Assembly (NCBI GenBank): GCA_000335715.1
Contig: AMYZ01000006.1
Location: 62,001-126,000 of the forward strand
Length of the DNA: 64,000 bases
Direction of reading: 5' to 3'
Source of the DNA: a beta proteobacterium L13
Lineage (GTDB): Bacteria; Pseudomonadota; Gammaproteobacteria; Burkholderiales; Chromobacteriaceae
The position numbers and the translations under genes were made by a program. A model generated the notes under the pieces. The model worked only from the letters and a program-made list of their open reading frames with translations, did not search any database and was not told the origin of the DNA. Positions 33,997 to 45,277 of this stretch are shown piece after piece (the first letter of the stretch is position 1; each line of letters opens with the position of its first letter).

Positions 33997-34026
33997 GCAA
34001 AAAAGGTGTAGCCAGGCCACACCTTT
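33997..34026 (-). terminator. Terminator of the ilvE-zinc finger transcript, abutting waaF
   Basis: On the minus strand AAAGGTGT pairs with ACACCTTT around ten bases and runs into six T. It ends about 10 bases before the waaF start, which leaves no room for a separate waaF promoter downstream of it. Confidence 0.75.
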
Positions 34027-34049
34027 GTTCAGGCTGTCAGTAAAGAGGC

Positions 34050-34256
34050 TTAATGGTGGCCGTGCGGCAGCGGGCCGGTCAGCTTGTAACGGGTGCCACA
34101 GTACGGGCACAGGGCTTCGCCACCGTTTTTGGCTACCGGCAGGAAAACGCGCGGGTGCGAGTTCCACGCTACCATGTCCGGGGTAGGACAGTGCAGCGGC
34201 AGGTCTTTGGCGGTAACTTCGATGATGCGTGCGGTGTTTTCTTTCAGTTCGGCCAT
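34050..34256 (-). CDS. Small zinc-finger domain protein (zf-CHCC family)
   Basis: 68 residues with the zf-CHCC pattern: Cys in LPLHCPTP, His in WNSHPRVFLP and the CPYCGTRYKL pair. It is related to the NDUFS6-type zinc finger and common downstream of ilvE in beta-proteobacteria. A zinc-binding structural role is likely; function unknown. It lies 48 bases after the ilvE stop and ends before the terminator at 33997. Confidence 0.87.
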   Translation of the reverse strand: MAELKENTARIIEVTAKDLPLHCPTPDMVAWNSHPRVFLPVAKNGGEALCPYCGTRYKLTGPLPHGHH

Positions 34257-34304
34257 GCTGTTAGCTTCCGGTTGGGGCCCGCAGGGCGGGCCGTCTTGCT
34301 GTAA

Positions 34305-35228
34305 TCAGGCGACGTGGGTCAGCCAGTGTTGCTTGCTTTCATCCAGGCCTTTGACGCAGTCAAAGTAGCGTTTCTGGATTTCGGCGGTAATCGGGCCGCG
34401 TTTGCCCTCGCCAATCGCGCGACGGTCCAGCTCGCGGATGGGGGTGACTTCGGCGGCGGTGCCGGTGAAGAAGGCTTCGTCGGCGCTGTAGACTTCGTCA
34501 CGGGTGATGCGTTTTTCTACCAGCTCCAGGCTCATTTCGTCGGCAATCTGTACCACGGTGTCGCGGGTGATGCCTTCCAGTGCGCTGGTGAGGTCGGGAG
34601 TGTATAGCTTGCCCTTGCGTACGATAAAGATGTTTTCGCCAGAGCCTTCTGCCACAAAGCCGTCCACGTCCAGCAGCAGGGCTTCGTCGTAGCCGTCAGC
34701 CGTGGCTTCGTTATTCGCCAGGATGGAGTTCATGTAATTGCCGTTGGCCTTGGCCTTGCACATGGTGATGTTCACGTGATGGCGGGTAAACGAGCTGGTT
34801 TTCACGCGAATGCCTTTTTCCAGGCCTTCTTCGCCCAGGTAGGCGCCCCACGGCCAGGCGGCCACGATCAGCTGTACGTCGTCTTTTTTCGGTGCCACGC
34901 CCAGCTTGCCCGAGCCATAGAAGGCCATGGGGCGGAAGTAGCACGATTTCAGCTGATTGGCTTTCACCACGTCCAGGTGGGCCTGGTTGACTTGCTGTTT
35001 CGTGAACGGCAGGTCCATGCCCAGGATCTTGGCAGAGCGGAACAGGCGGTCGGTATGGTCTTGCAGGCGGAAAATAGCCGGGCCACGTGCCGTTTCGTAG
35101 GCGCGCACGCCTTCGAATACGCCCATGCCGTAGTGCAGGGTGTGGGTCAATACATGGGTAGTAGCGTTGCGCCACTCGACCAGTTCGCCGTTGTACCAGA
35201 TGAAACCGTCGCGGTCTGCCATCGACAT
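34305..35228 (-). CDS. ilvE: Branched-chain amino acid aminotransferase
   Basis: 307 residues from [17 protein letters not shown] at 35228, chosen by family length and GGAG upstream; the frame to 35384 runs into glnE. PLP lysine is Lys160 in [12 protein letters not shown], with [10 protein letters not shown] and EGITRDTV typical of fold type IV. It catalyses the last step of Leu, Ile and Val synthesis with glutamate as donor. Transcribed with the zf-CHCC gene; glnE lies 50 bases upstream on the same strand. Confidence 0.95.
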   Translation of the reverse strand: MSMADRDGFIWYNGELVEWRNATTHVLTHTLHYGMGVFEGVRAYETARGPAIFRLQDHTDRLFRSAKILGMDLPFTKQQVNQAHLDVVKANQLKSCYFRPMAFYGSGKLGVAPKKDDVQLIVAAWPWGAYLGEEGLEKGIRVKTSSFTRHHVNITMCKAKANGNYMNSILANNEATADGYDEALLLDVDGFVAEGSGENIFIVRKGKLYTPDLTSALEGITRDTVVQIADEMSLELVEKRITRDEVYSADEAFFTGTAAEVTPIRELDRRAIGEGKRGPITAEIQKRYFDCVKGLDESKQHWLTHVA

Positions 35229-35278
35229 GATGAATTCTCCGAGTCCTGTTTTTGCTGTGCTGCGATTATACAGTTGCC

Positions 35279-37975
35279 CTACTGAAAGTGAACCGGCTTT
35301 TCCGCATGCTCGCCTGCAGCGGCAAACACGCTTTGCCACAGTGCTTGTACCTGCTGGTAGGCCTCGATGGGCGGGTGGCTGCATTTGTCGCTACCGTCCA
35401 GCCTGCTGGCGTGCTGCAGGCGGCGGTATAAGCGATAGGCCTGACGTGCTGCTTCTGCAAGCTTGGCGGGAATCAGGCCGGCGTCGGCGGCGGCGGCCAG
35501 CAGGGCAATATTGCCGCTATTGGCCAGCAGGGCCGAGTGCTGGCCGGCGTGCGCCAGCACCAGGTATTGCACGATGAACTCTACGTCCACAATGCCGCCG
35601 CGGGCGTGTTTCACATCCTCTACGTTGGCCGCATGGCTTTCCAGCATCTTGCTGCGCATGGCCACCACTTCGGCGCCCAGGGCGGCGCAGTCTCGCGGCA
35701 GCGCCAGCACTTGCTGGCGAATGGCTTCGAAGCGCGCGCCGATATCCGCGTTGCCGCATACGAAGCGGGCACGGGTGAGCGCCTGGTGCTCCCATAGCCA
35801 CGCTTTGTGGTGCTGGTAGTGTTCGAATGCGTCAGTGGTACTCACCAGCAGGCCGCTGGCGCCGTCCGGGCGCAGGCGGATATCGATGTCGTACAGCACG
35901 CCTGCCGAGGTGGTGCTGGTGAGCCAGGTGATGATCTTGCGCGCCAGGCGCGAGTACAGGTCGGCAGCGTCGGGGTGGTCGTCGTCGTACAGGAAGATCA
36001 CGTCCAGGTCCGAGGCGTAGCCCAGTTCCTTGCCGCCCAGTTTGCCGTAGCCCACCACGGCAAACAGCGGGGTGTCGCGGTGGCGTTTGGGGATGTCCAG
36101 CCAGGCGTGGCGTACGGTGACATCCAGTACCAGGTCGGCCAGGCGGGATAGCTCGTCGCTGAGCGCTTCCAGTGTCCACATGCCGGCCAGGTCCTGCGCT
36201 ACCAGGCGGAAGGTTTGCGCGTGCTGGAAGTGGCGCAGCGCGTCCATTTGCGCCTCCACATCGCCATGGCACTCGGCCAGCTGCTGTTCCAGCTGTGCGG
36301 CCAACTGTGGCCAGTCTGGCGTGGCGTACAGCACGCGGGCGTCCAGCAGCTCGTCCAGCAGGATGGGGTGGCGCGACAGGTAGTCGGAGACCCAGGCGCT
36401 GGACGAATACAGCGAGGCCAGGCGCTGCAGGGTTTGCGGGTATTCCAGCAGCAGTGACAGGTAAGAAGCGCGGCGGCTGATGGCGTCGATCAGCTGCAGA
36501 ATGCGCTGCAGCGTGGTGTCGGGGTTGTCAAAGCCGGTGGCTACTTCCATCAGCGGGCCCATCAGCGCGTCCAGCTTTTTGCGGCTGGCGTCCGGCATCT
36601 GCTGGTAACGTTGGCCGCAGGCCAGGCTGCGCAGCTGGCGCTGCATGTCGTCCGGGGCGTGGTAGCCCAGGCTGGCCAGGCGCGGGGCGATGTCGACATT
36701 GGCAATGTCGCGCCAGTCTGACTCCAGCGGGTGGGCGGCGGCACCTTCGGTAGGCAGGAAGAATACCTGTTCGAAATGCCGGGTAACGCGGCGGCGGTGC
36801 TGGTTCAGCTCGTCCAGAAAAGCCTGCCAGCCATTAAAGCCCATGCTGCTGGCGATGCGCTGGCGGTTTTCTTCGCTGGCGGGCAGGCTTTGTGTCTGCT
36901 GGTCGTCCAGGTACTGCAGGCGGTGTTCGAGGTTGCGCAGGAAGGTGTAGGCGTCCAGCAGCTCGGTGACGGTGTCCGGCTCCAGCAGGCGCAGCTCGGC
37001 CAGTACGGCGTAGGTGTCGCGCGTGCTTTTCAGCTGCAGGCGGCGTTCGCGCCCGCCGCGGATCAGCTGGAACACCTGGGCAATGAACTCCACCTCGCGA
37101 ATGCCGCCAGGCCCCAGCTTGATATTGTCGGCCATGTCGCGGCGGGCTACCTCGCGGCGGATCTGGGCGTGCAGCTCGCGCATGGCACCGTAGGCACCGT
37201 AGTCCAGGTATTTGCGGTACACAAAGGGTCGCACCAGGGGTGCCAGCTGGCTGGCGTCGCCACTCATTACGCGGGCCTTGATCCAGGCGTAGCGTTCCCA
37301 CTCGCGGCCTTGGGTCAGCAGGTAGTTTTCCAGCGCCGCCAGGCTCATCACCAGCGGGCCGCTGTCGCCGTAGGGGCGCAGGCGCATGTCTACACGGAAC
37401 ACCTGGCCATCGTAGGTCAGGTCGTTGATGGCGCTGATCAGCAGCTTGCCCAGGCGGGTGAAATACTCGTGGTTGGACAGGCGGCGCGGGCCGCTGGTGT
37501 CGCCGTCTTCCGGGTAGATGAAGATCAGGTCGATGTCGCTGGAGACGTTCAGCTCGTAACCGCCCAGCTTGCCCATGCCGATCACGATGAGCTCTTGTAC
37601 CTCGCCGCTTTCCTCGCCGATCGGGTCGCCCAGGTTGGCCAGCGCACGGCGTGCCACCGGCAGCGTGGTCTGCACCGCAAAGTCGGCCAGCAGGCTGATG
37701 GTGGTGACCACCTCATGCAGGTCGGCCAGGCCGGCGTGGTCACGGGTAATGAGCCGTGCCATCACGGCAATGCGCAGCTTGCGCAGGGCGGGGGTGAGGG
37801 TGTCGATGCTGTCGAACGCAGCCCAGTTGGCAAAATCAGCCATTTCGGCGGCGTCAAACGGGTGATCCAGCCGAGCGGCCAACCTGTCGGCCTCGTCCGG
37901 GCGGGCCGCCAGCTGGCGGTCCAGGTAGTAACTGAATGTACGGGCACAGGCGATAGCGGCGGTATTTGCTGGCAT
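35279..37975 (-). CDS. glnE: Bifunctional glutamine synthetase adenylyltransferase/deadenylase
   Basis: 898 residues from [14 protein letters not shown] at 37975; the frame to 38026 overlaps the divergent yhdP start. Two nucleotidyltransferase domains are clear: [22 protein letters not shown] (about 155, deadenylating half) and [24 protein letters not shown] (about 660, adenylating half), with a regulatory region between. It attaches and removes AMP on glutamine synthetase according to PII state. The start is one base from the divergent yhdP start. Dispersed words occur at 35624, 36296, 36610 and 37875. Confidence 0.95.
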   Translation of the reverse strand: MPANTAAIACARTFSYYLDRQLAARPDEADRLAARLDHPFDAAEMADFANWAAFDSIDTLTPALRKLRIAVMARLITRDHAGLADLHEVVTTISLLADFAVQTTLPVARRALANLGDPIGEESGEVQELIVIGMGKLGGYELNVSSDIDLIFIYPEDGDTSGPRRLSNHEYFTRLGKLLISAINDLTYDGQVFRVDMRLRPYGDSGPLVMSLAALENYLLTQGREWERYAWIKARVMSGDASQLAPLVRPFVYRKYLDYGAYGAMRELHAQIRREVARRDMADNIKLGPGGIREVEFIAQVFQLIRGGRERRLQLKSTRDTYAVLAELRLLEPDTVTELLDAYTFLRNLEHRLQYLDDQQTQSLPASEENRQRIASSMGFNGWQAFLDELNQHRRRVTRHFEQVFFLPTEGAAAHPLESDWRDIANVDIAPRLASLGYHAPDDMQRQLRSLACGQRYQQMPDASRKKLDALMGPLMEVATGFDNPDTTLQRILQLIDAISRRASYLSLLLEYPQTLQRLASLYSSSAWVSDYLSRHPILLDELLDARVLYATPDWPQLAAQLEQQLAECHGDVEAQMDALRHFQHAQTFRLVAQDLAGMWTLEALSDELSRLADLVLDVTVRHAWLDIPKRHRDTPLFAVVGYGKLGGKELGYASDLDVIFLYDDDHPDAADLYSRLARKIITWLTSTTSAGVLYDIDIRLRPDGASGLLVSTTDAFEHYQHHKAWLWEHQALTRARFVCGNADIGARFEAIRQQVLALPRDCAALGAEVVAMRSKMLESHAANVEDVKHARGGIVDVEFIVQYLVLAHAGQHSALLANSGNIALLAAAADAGLIPAKLAEAARQAYRLYRRLQHASRLDGSDKCSHPPIEAYQQVQALWQSVFAAAGEHAEKPVHFQ

Positions 37976-37976
37976 A

Positions 37977-40900
37977 ATGCGCTTTCCACGCAATGACGAA
38001 ATCGTGACTGAACATTCTACCCCCACTCCCGACCCCGCCGCAGCACACGCAGATCAAAGTTTGCGGGTGATTTTCTGGCTGCGCCGCATTAGCCGCTGGC
38101 TGGGCTGGCTATTGTCGGGCGTGCTGGCGCTGCTGCTGCTGGCTTTTTTGCTGTTCCGCTTTTACGTGTTGCCGAATCTGGATAGCTGGCGCCCTTGGCT
38201 GGCGAGCCAGGCCAGTGCTGCGGTGGGCATGCCGGTGTCGCTGGGCAAGCTGCAAGGGCAGTGGCAGTGGATGGGGCCGCGTTTCACCATCAGCCAGCTG
38301 CAAGTGCGCCCGGACCCGGCCAGCCCGCCTATTACCGTGCGCAGCACGCTGGTACAGCCTTCCTGGCAGAGCCTGCTTTTTCTGGAGCCGCGCCTGGCCT
38401 TGCTGCGGCTGGATGGCCTGAGCCTGGACTTGTCACGCCGCACCAATGGCCACCTGTACCTGAACGGGATTGACCTGTCCGCAGGCAAGGGCGACGGTGC
38501 CGGTGTGGATTGGCTGCTGCGCCAGGGCGAGGTTAGCGTGAGCTTGCAGCGTTTCTCCTGGCAGGATCACTTGCTGGGCCTGCCGGCTTTTACGGCGCGC
38601 CAGCTCACCGCCACCTTGAACAATACGCTGCTGGGCCACCGCTTGCGGGCAGTGGCTTTGCCGGCTGCCAGCCAGCTGTCGCACGTGGATTTCGAGGCCA
38701 GCTGGCAAGGTGGTCGCCTGCGTGACTGGCCTCAGTGGCAGGGCACAGCCATGTTGCAGGCCGATGCGCCGCAGTTGAACTGGCTGCAGCGCTACTGGCC
38801 TGGTTCGCCGTTGTCGGCTGGAGGAGCAGCCTCGTCCCGGGTGCAGCTGGCCTTCGAGGACGGCCGGCTGACCTCGCTACAGGGTAAATGGCAGCTGGAG
38901 AATGCCGCGCTGGGCCTGCCTGGCGAAAAGGCCACGGCGCTGCCGCGTCTGGCGGGCGAGGTGGACTACCGCAGCCCGGCTGCGGGCCAGCACCAGCTGT
39001 CTGCCAAACATTTATACCTGCAAACCCTTTTTGGCAGCCTGCTACAGGATGCTGCGGTGAGCGCGCGCTGGCACGACACGCAAGGCGGCTTTGTCGAAGC
39101 CAGCGGTTTGCAGCTGGCGCCGGTGCTGCCGCTCTTGCGCCCGCACCTGCCCGCGGTGGCGGATAGCGCCATCCGCCAGCTGCAGGGCAAGCTGCAGGGC
39201 ATGCGTTGGCAGTGGCAGGGGGCGCTGCGGCAGCCGCGACAATACCTGTTCAAGACACGGTTTACCGAGCTGGCACCCCAAGCCGATGCGGCCAACATGA
39301 CGCTGACAGGCGGGCTGTCGGGCGAGCTGCTGGCCGGTAGCCAGCAGGGGCGGCTCAGCCTGGTGGCCAGCCCCATGCAGCTGGCACTGCCTGGCCAGCT
39401 AAAACAGCCGCTGCATATTCTGGGTGGCGAGGGCGAGCTGCGCTGGCAGCGCCAGGGTGCGGGCTGGCAGCTGGCTATTCCGGCTATGGCTGTGGCTACC
39501 CCGGATTTCAGTGCCCGCTTGCAGGGCCAGGTGCGCCTGCCGGAGCAGGGCGCCAGCCAAAGCAATTTGCAGTTGGCGATCGACAACGTGGCCATCAGTC
39601 GCGTGCCGGCTTATTTGCCGCAGCTTATCGGCAGCGACACGCTGGCTTGGCTGCAAGCTGCCTTGCAGGGTGGGCAGGCGCGGCAGGTGCGTGCCACGCT
39701 GCAGGGGGACGTGATGCAGTTCCCGTTTGCCGGCGGGGTGGGCGGGCGTTTTACCGTGGATGCCCAGATCGCAGGTGGCAAGCTGCGTTTTGACCCGGCC
39801 TGGCCGCTGATCGATGGCATAGACGGTGAGTACCGTATGCGCAATGACGCCATCGAAGTGGCGGCCACGCGTGCCGCTACGGCGGGTATCAGCCTGCAGC
39901 AGGTGCAGGTACGCCTGCCGGACACCATGAAAGCTACCCAGGCCTTGCAGATCAACGGACAGGCAGCGGGCGAGCTGGCTGCCATGCTGGGCTACACGCG
40001 CCTAAGCCCCGTGGATGGCTGGCTGGGTGGGTTTTTGTCTACGCTGGATGCCAGTGGCCCGGGCAAGCTGAAGCTGGGCCTGGTCATACCGCTGGATGAC
40101 GCCGAAAAAACCCGGGTAAGCGGCGATGTGAGTCTGGCGGGGAATACGCTGCAGTTGCGTAGCCTGCCACTGCCATTGCTCACTGGCATTGATGGTGTGC
40201 TGCACTTCAACGAGCACGGCATTGCCAGCCCGGGCATAGACTACAGCGCGTTTGGCGGGCGCAGCCGCTTGCAGGCTAGCCTGGATGCGCGCGGCCGCAT
40301 GCAGTTCACCAGTCAGGGGCAGGTGGATGTGCCTCAGGTGCTGCAGCAGTATGTGCCCTTTTTGACGCCATATGCGCAGGGCCAGACCGATTACAAGGCC
40401 GACTTTACCGTGAGTAACAACCTGGATGCGCTGGCGGTGCAGTCCAGCCTGCAGGGTGTGAGTACGACCGTACCCGCCCCGCTGGCCAAGGCCGCGGAAC
40501 AACGTTGGCCGCTACAGCTAGGGGTGTTTGCTACCCAGACAGGGTGGCAGGTGGACTGGCAGATACCACCGCACGCGCAGGGCCTGGTGGCGCTGGATCA
40601 TGCCGGCCAGCTGCTGGGTGCCGGGGTGGGCGTGGGTGCCGAGGCGCCAGTGCCGGAAGGCCGCATCGCCATCAAGGTCGATGCGCCGGAGTTGCAACTG
40701 GCGCCCTGGCTGTCAGCCCTGCCCGAGGGGCAAGCCGATGGTGGTGAGTGGGCGTTGCCACTCTCGCTGGGTATCGCTACGCCACGCTTCATGGCACAGG
40801 GCAAAGTACTGAACAATGTGCAGGCAGCACTGGGCTGGCATGGCGGCGATAGCCCGGTAGCGCTGAACATCAAGGCGCGCGAAGTATCAGGCACGCTGCA

Positions 40901-41858
40901 ATACATGCCGCGTGGCAAGGGCAGGCTGCAGGCGCGGCTGGCACACCTGGCACTGCCCCTGGAAGACGATGGGCAGCCGGCAGCTAGCGAAACCGAGCCG
41001 GAAATTACCATTCCTGGGCTGGATGTCGATATCGCCGCCTTGCAGTGGAAAGACAAAGTACTGGGCAGCCTCAGCCTGAAGGCCCAGCACCAGCCGCAGC
41101 TGTGGCTGCTGGACGAAGTGCTGCTGCAAACGCCGGAAGGCAAGCTCACCATGAGCGGCGCCGCACCGGAGGGCAAAAGCAGCGGCGCCCGCCGTACCGA
41201 AATCAGTTTTGCGGCCAACAGCCAGAACGCGGGTGCACTGCTGGCCCGCCTGGGCGTGCCCGACGCGCTGGTGGGCGGTGAGGGCGAGCTGAACGGCCGC
41301 GTAAACTGGCTGGGTCACGCGGCGGCGTTTGACCTGGCGCGCATGAGCGGCAGCGTGAAGCTGGACTTGCGCAAGGGGCGCTTTGCCCAGATCGATCCGG
41401 GCGCCGCCCGCCTGCTGGGGGTGCTGAGCCTGCAGTCGCTATCGCGGCGTATCCGCCTGGATTTCACCGATGTATTCAGCAGCGGCTTTGCCTTTGACAG
41501 CCTTACCGGCAGCGCCGAGATCGACGCCGGGGTATTCCGTTCCAGCAATGTGCTCTTGCAGGGGCCGGCGGCGAAAGTTACCTTGCAGGGCGAAGCCGAC
41601 CTGGCCAATAACCGTCAGCAGGTAGCGGTGCGGATTACCCCCACCCTGTCGGAAGGGGTGGCGGTGCTCACCGGGGCCTCATTATTGAACCCGGTGCTGG
41701 GTGCCATTACCTTTGCCGCGCAAAAGCTGCTGAAAGACCCGGTGAGCCAGATACTGTCATTTGATTACGAAGTCACCGGCAGCCTTACCGACCCCCAGGT
41801 GCGCAAGGTCGGGCAGCGGGTAGAGAACAAACCGGCGGCAGCCCCGGCTGCCCCCTGA
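37977..41858 (+). CDS. yhdP: YhdP family AsmA-like envelope protein
   Basis: 1293 residues. A single N-terminal membrane helix (about 43-63) is followed by a very long periplasmic region of repeated beta-strands, as in AsmA/YhdP/TamB proteins, and an AsmA-like C-terminal part ending GSLTDPQVRKV. YhdP is implicated in moving phospholipids between inner and outer membrane. The ATG at 37977 is adjacent to the divergent glnE start (CATAATG); a GTG at 38004 is an alternative that would leave 28 bases between genes. It begins a plus-strand run with the nitrilase and tldD genes, 15 and 11 bases apart. Confidence 0.88.
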   Translation: MRFPRNDEIVTEHSTPTPDPAAAHADQSLRVIFWLRRISRWLGWLLSGVLALLLLAFLLFRFYVLPNLDSWRPWLASQASAAVGMPVSLGKLQGQWQWMGPRFTISQLQVRPDPASPPITVRSTLVQPSWQSLLFLEPRLALLRLDGLSLDLSRRTNGHLYLNGIDLSAGKGDGAGVDWLLRQGEVSVSLQRFSWQDHLLGLPAFTARQLTATLNNTLLGHRLRAVALPAASQLSHVDFEASWQGGRLRDWPQWQGTAMLQADAPQLNWLQRYWPGSPLSAGGAASSRVQLAFEDGRLTSLQGKWQLENAALGLPGEKATALPRLAGEVDYRSPAAGQHQLSAKHLYLQTLFGSLLQDAAVSARWHDTQGGFVEASGLQLAPVLPLLRPHLPAVADSAIRQLQGKLQGMRWQWQGALRQPRQYLFKTRFTELAPQADAANMTLTGGLSGELLAGSQQGRLSLVASPMQLALPGQLKQPLHILGGEGELRWQRQGAGWQLAIPAMAVATPDFSARLQGQVRLPEQGASQSNLQLAIDNVAISRVPAYLPQLIGSDTLAWLQAALQGGQARQVRATLQGDVMQFPFAGGVGGRFTVDAQIAGGKLRFDPAWPLIDGIDGEYRMRNDAIEVAATRAATAGISLQQVQVRLPDTMKATQALQINGQAAGELAAMLGYTRLSPVDGWLGGFLSTLDASGPGKLKLGLVIPLDDAEKTRVSGDVSLAGNTLQLRSLPLPLLTGIDGVLHFNEHGIASPGIDYSAFGGRSRLQASLDARGRMQFTSQGQVDVPQVLQQYVPFLTPYAQGQTDYKADFTVSNNLDALAVQSSLQGVSTTVPAPLAKAAEQRWPLQLGVFATQTGWQVDWQIPPHAQGLVALDHAGQLLGAGVGVGAEAPVPEGRIAIKVDAPELQLAPWLSALPEGQADGGEWALPLSLGIATPRFMAQGKVLNNVQAALGWHGGDSPVALNIKAREVSGTLQYMPRGKGRLQARLAHLALPLEDDGQPAASETEPEITIPGLDVDIAALQWKDKVLGSLSLKAQHQPQLWLLDEVLLQTPEGKLTMSGAAPEGKSSGARRTEISFAANSQNAGALLARLGVPDALVGGEGELNGRVNWLGHAAAFDLARMSGSVKLDLRKGRFAQIDPGAARLLGVLSLQSLSRRIRLDFTDVFSSGFAFDSLTGSAEIDAGVFRSSNVLLQGPAAKVTLQGEADLANNRQQVAVRITPTLSEGVAVLTGASLLNPVLGAITFAAQKLLKDPVSQILSFDYEVTGSLTDPQVRKVGQRVENKPAAAPAAP

Positions 41859-41873
41859 TGCAGGAGCGTCGAG

Positions 41874-42683
41874 ATGGATAAAGCTTTCAAGGTTGCCGCT
41901 GTGCAGATGGTGTCGGGTACCGAGCCTCAGCGCAATATTGCCCGTGCCGCGCAGCTGGTAGCTGAGGCTGCAGCCCAGGGCGCGCAGCTGGTGGTGTTGC
42001 CCGAGTATTTTTGCCTGATGGGACGGCAAGATGGCGACAAGGTGGCGATACGCGAAGCCTATGGCAGCGGGCCGTTGCAGGCGGCGCTGTCAGCCATGGC
42101 GCGCGATAACGGCGTGTGGCTGGTGGGCGGTACCATCCCGCTGGCCTGCCCGGACGATGGCCGCGTCTACAATACCCTGCTGCTGTACTCGCCGGATGGT
42201 AGCGTGCACAGCCGTTACGACAAGATTCACCTGTTCGGCTTTACCGGGCAGGGCGAGCGGTATTGCGAATCCGATAGCATCCTGGCCGGTACCGAACCGC
42301 TGCGCGCCAGCACGCCGCTGGCCGATATCGCGTTTGGTATCTGCTACGATCTGCGCTTTCCCGAACTGTTCCGCCGCATGACCCCGTTTGACCTGCTGGT
42401 ACTACCCGCCGCCTTTACCGCCACCACCGGCGCCGCGCACTGGGAGGTGCTGCTGCGTGCCCGTGCCATCGAAAACCAGTGCTATGTGCTGGCGTCGGCG
42501 CAGGGCGGCGAACACGAAAATGGCCGCCACACGCATGGCCAGAGCCTGCTGATCGACCCCTGGGGCAATATCGTGGCCCAGATCGGCAAAGGCGAAGGCG
42601 TGGTCGTGGGCGAGATCGACCCGAATACCCTACACTCGGTGCGTAGCCGCCTGCCGGCGCTGGATCACCGCGTGTTTTCCTGA
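41874..42683 (+). CDS. Nitrilase superfamily carbon-nitrogen hydrolase (Nit1/NitB-like)
   Basis: 269 residues with the catalytic triad Glu44 (LPEYF), Lys117 (YDKIHLF) and Cys157 ([10 protein letters not shown]). The spacing and [21 protein letters not shown] match the Nit1 branch, which in other organisms hydrolyses deaminated glutathione, a metabolite repair reaction; omega-amidase is an alternative. It lies between yhdP and tldD, a gene order common in beta-proteobacteria. Confidence 0.9.
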   Translation: MDKAFKVAAVQMVSGTEPQRNIARAAQLVAEAAAQGAQLVVLPEYFCLMGRQDGDKVAIREAYGSGPLQAALSAMARDNGVWLVGGTIPLACPDDGRVYNTLLLYSPDGSVHSRYDKIHLFGFTGQGERYCESDSILAGTEPLRASTPLADIAFGICYDLRFPELFRRMTPFDLLVLPAAFTATTGAAHWEVLLRARAIENQCYVLASAQGGEHENGRHTHGQSLLIDPWGNIVAQIGKGEGVVVGEIDPNTLHSVRSRLPALDHRVFS

Positions 42684-42694
42684 AAGAACAAGAC

Positions 42695-44134
42695 ATGAGC
42701 CAAATAGCCATTGCCGAGCAGCTGCTGCTGGCACCTTACGGTGTTAATGAAAGTGTGATCGATGCCACCCTGGGCCGCATGCTGGGCCACCAGGTGGACT
42801 ACGCCGACCTGTATTTCCAGTACACCCGCAGCGAAGGCTGGAGCCTGGAAGAGGGCATCGTGAAAGCAGGCAGCTTCAGTATCGACCAAGGTGTGGGCGT
42901 GCGCGCCGTGGCTGGCGACAAAACCGCCTTTGCCTACTCTGACGACATCAGCCCGTTTGCCCTAGGCAAAGCTGCCGACGCCGTGCGTGCCATTGGCGCA
43001 GCCGGCGGCCACGGTAGCGCCGGCGCGGTGGCCATGCGCCACGGCAGCGGCCTGTACGTGGCGCAAGACCCGGTGGACAGCCTGCCGGCCGAGGCCAAGG
43101 TGGCCATTTTGCAGCAGGTAGAAAAGCTGGCCCGCGCTGCCGACCCGCGCATCATCCAGGTGATGGCAGGGTTGGCCGCAGAGTACGACGTGGTGTACAT
43201 CGCACGCCACGACGGCGTGCGTGCCGCCGACGTGCGCCCACTGGTGCGCTTGTCGGTTACCGTGATTGCGGAACAGAACGGCCGCCGCGAGGTGGGCAGC
43301 AGCGGTGGTGGTGGCCGCTACGACCTGACCCGCTTTGGCGATGCGCAAATTGCCCATCACGTGCAAAAAGCGGTGAAGCAGGCGCTGGTCAACCTAGAGG
43401 CGCGCCCGGCGCCGGCAGGCCAGATGACAGTGGTGCTGGGTGCTGGCTGGCCCGGCGTGCTGCTGCATGAAGCCATCGGCCACGGCCTGGAAGGCGACTT
43501 TAACCGCAAGGGCACCTCGGCCTTTAGCGGCATGATCGGCCAGCGCGTGGCAGCAGCGGGGGTCACCGTGGTGGACGACGGTACGCTGGCCGACCGCCGC
43601 GGCTCGCTCTCCATTGACGACGAAGGCAACGCCACCCACCGCACCGTATTGATCGAAGACGGCATCCTGAAAGGCTATATGCAGGACGCCATGAACGCGC
43701 GCCTGATGGGTGTGGCGCCCACCGGCAACGGCCGTCGCGAGTCCTACGCCCACATCCCCATGCCACGCATGACCAACACCTATATGCTGGGTGGCGACAA
43801 AACGCCGGAAGAAATTATCGCCTCGGTGCCGGATGGCATTTATGCGGCCAACTTTGGCGGTGGCCAGGTGGATATCACCAGCGGCAAGTTCGTGTTCTCT
43901 GCCTCCGAAGCGTGGAAGATCGAGAACGGCAAGCTGGCCTACCCGGTGAAAGGCGCCACCCTGATTGGCAACGGGCCGGAAGTGCTGAACTACGTGGCCA
44001 TGATAGGCAACGATATGGCGCTGGACGAAGGTGTAGGAGTATGCGGTAAAGAAGGCCAAAGCGTGCCAGTAGGCGTAGGCCAGCCTACCTTGCGCATTGA
44101 TGGTGGCCTGACGATTGGCGGCACCGGCGGCTAG
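42695..44134 (+). CDS. tldD: TldD metalloprotease subunit
   Basis: 479 residues with the TldD zinc motif [11 protein letters not shown] (HExxxH) at about 260, preceded by [11 protein letters not shown] and followed by [11 protein letters not shown] and the late [18 protein letters not shown] segment. TldD works with TldE/PmbA to degrade unfolded peptides and process modified peptides. No tldE is in the window. The stop codon overlaps the convergent YbdK gene: both use the CTAG at 44131-44134. Confidence 0.93.
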   Translation: MSQIAIAEQLLLAPYGVNESVIDATLGRMLGHQVDYADLYFQYTRSEGWSLEEGIVKAGSFSIDQGVGVRAVAGDKTAFAYSDDISPFALGKAADAVRAIGAAGGHGSAGAVAMRHGSGLYVAQDPVDSLPAEAKVAILQQVEKLARAADPRIIQVMAGLAAEYDVVYIARHDGVRAADVRPLVRLSVTVIAEQNGRREVGSSGGGGRYDLTRFGDAQIAHHVQKAVKQALVNLEARPAPAGQMTVVLGAGWPGVLLHEAIGHGLEGDFNRKGTSAFSGMIGQRVAAAGVTVVDDGTLADRRGSLSIDDEGNATHRTVLIEDGILKGYMQDAMNARLMGVAPTGNGRRESYAHIPMPRMTNTYMLGGDKTPEEIIASVPDGIYAANFGGGQVDITSGKFVFSASEAWKIENGKLAYPVKGATLIGNGPEVLNYVAMIGNDMALDEGVGVCGKEGQSVPVGVGQPTLRIDGGLTIGGTGG

Positions 44135-45237
44135 TCCAGCCAGTGTAATGCTTGTTCGCGCAAACTTTCCACCAGGCTGGTGTCGGCTTGCGTAGCGTGC
44201 TGGGGTGGCTGCCCGGCTTGCAGGCTGCAGGCCAGCTCGTCTAGCAGCGCCAGGCTTTGCGGGCAGCTGGCGAAGTCGCGCACGATGGTTAGCGTTGCCA
44301 GCAGGTGTTCACGCAGGCTGCGCCGTTGGCCGCTGCAAACGTCGATAAATCCGGCGCCCAGGCCGTGGCGTGCGGCCTGAAAGCGGTTGTATCCGTATAC
44401 GCTATAGAGTGCTTCGCGCCCCGGCAGGCTGGGGCGTTGCTGTATGAAGTACAGCGCCAATGCCTGGCTGAAGGCGGCGAGTCGCACTGCGTGGCGCAGG
44501 CTATGCGGGGTGTCGAAAATACGGATCTCTACCGTGCCGTACTCCGGTTTGGGGCGAATGTCCCAGTACAGGTCTTTCAGGCTGCTGATGATGCCGTGGC
44601 TGGCCAGCATGCTGCTGTGTTGCTGGAAGTCTTGCCAGTTGCGCAATAGTGCAGGCATATGCCCGCTGTTGGGAAAGGCGTGAACAGTATTGCTGCGCGC
44701 GGACGCAAAGCCGCTGTACTCGCCCTGCACAAAGGGGCTGGCTGCCGACAAGGCCAATAGGTGCGGTATGTAGTATGCCAAGGCATGGCAAAGCCATACG
44801 GCTGTATCGCCATCGGGGCAGCCAATGTGCACGTGCTGGCCGAAGACAGTGAACTGGCGGGCAAGGTAGCCGTATTCGCTGGCAAAGTCATGGTAGCGCG
44901 GGTGATCGCTGATGCGGCGCTGCCGCCAGTCCTGAAAGGGGTGGGTGCCGCCGCCGCAGGGTAGCGCGCCCAGCGTATGGCAATAATCGCGTAGCAGTTG
45001 GCCGTTGCCATACATTTGCTGCAACAGAGTGCCGGCATTGTGGTGTATCGTGCTGTTGATTTCCAGCATGGAGCAGGTAACTTCCTGCTTGAACTGCGTG
45101 TGGCCGTTGGCGTGTAGTGCGGCGAGCAGTGCCGGGGCGCAGGGTTTCAGGTCCAGGGTTTGCTTGCATAGCAGCTGTATTTCCAGCTCCATGCCTAATG
45201 TGCCGGCCTCGGATTGCTGAAATGCGGTTGTCTCCAT
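44131..45237 (-). CDS. YbdK-type carboxylate-amine ligase (glutamate-cysteine ligase 2 family)
   Basis: 368 residues from the ATG at 45237; AAGGAG lies 6 bases upstream, whereas an ATG at 45243 would be too close to it. [33 protein letters not shown] and [20 protein letters not shown] define the YbdK/GCS2 family, which has weak glutamate-cysteine ligase activity. The true substrate is uncertain. It is divergent from a MarR regulator 40 bases away, with a palindrome between that may control both. Confidence 0.87.
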   Translation of the reverse strand: METTAFQQSEAGTLGMELEIQLLCKQTLDLKPCAPALLAALHANGHTQFKQEVTCSMLEINSTIHHNAGTLLQQMYGNGQLLRDYCHTLGALPCGGGTHPFQDWRQRRISDHPRYHDFASEYGYLARQFTVFGQHVHIGCPDGDTAVWLCHALAYYIPHLLALSAASPFVQGEYSGFASARSNTVHAFPNSGHMPALLRNWQDFQQHSSMLASHGIISSLKDLYWDIRPKPEYGTVEIRIFDTPHSLRHAVRLAAFSQALALYFIQQRPSLPGREALYSVYGYNRFQAARHGLGAGFIDVCSGQRRSLREHLLATLTIVRDFASCPQSLALLDELACSLQAGQPPQHATQADTSLVESLREQALHWLD

Positions 45238-45256
45238 CGTCATCTCCTTATTTATT

Positions 45257-45268
45257 TTTTGTACAAAA
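45257..45268. promoter_or_regulatory. Palindrome between ybdK-like and marR genes, likely operator
   Basis: TTTTGTACAAAA is a perfect 12-base palindrome in the 40-base divergent gap, 9 bases before the marR start and 20 bases from the ybdK-like start. MarR proteins typically bind such sites and repress both genes. Confidence 0.5.
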
Positions 45269-45277
45269 CTATTATTC

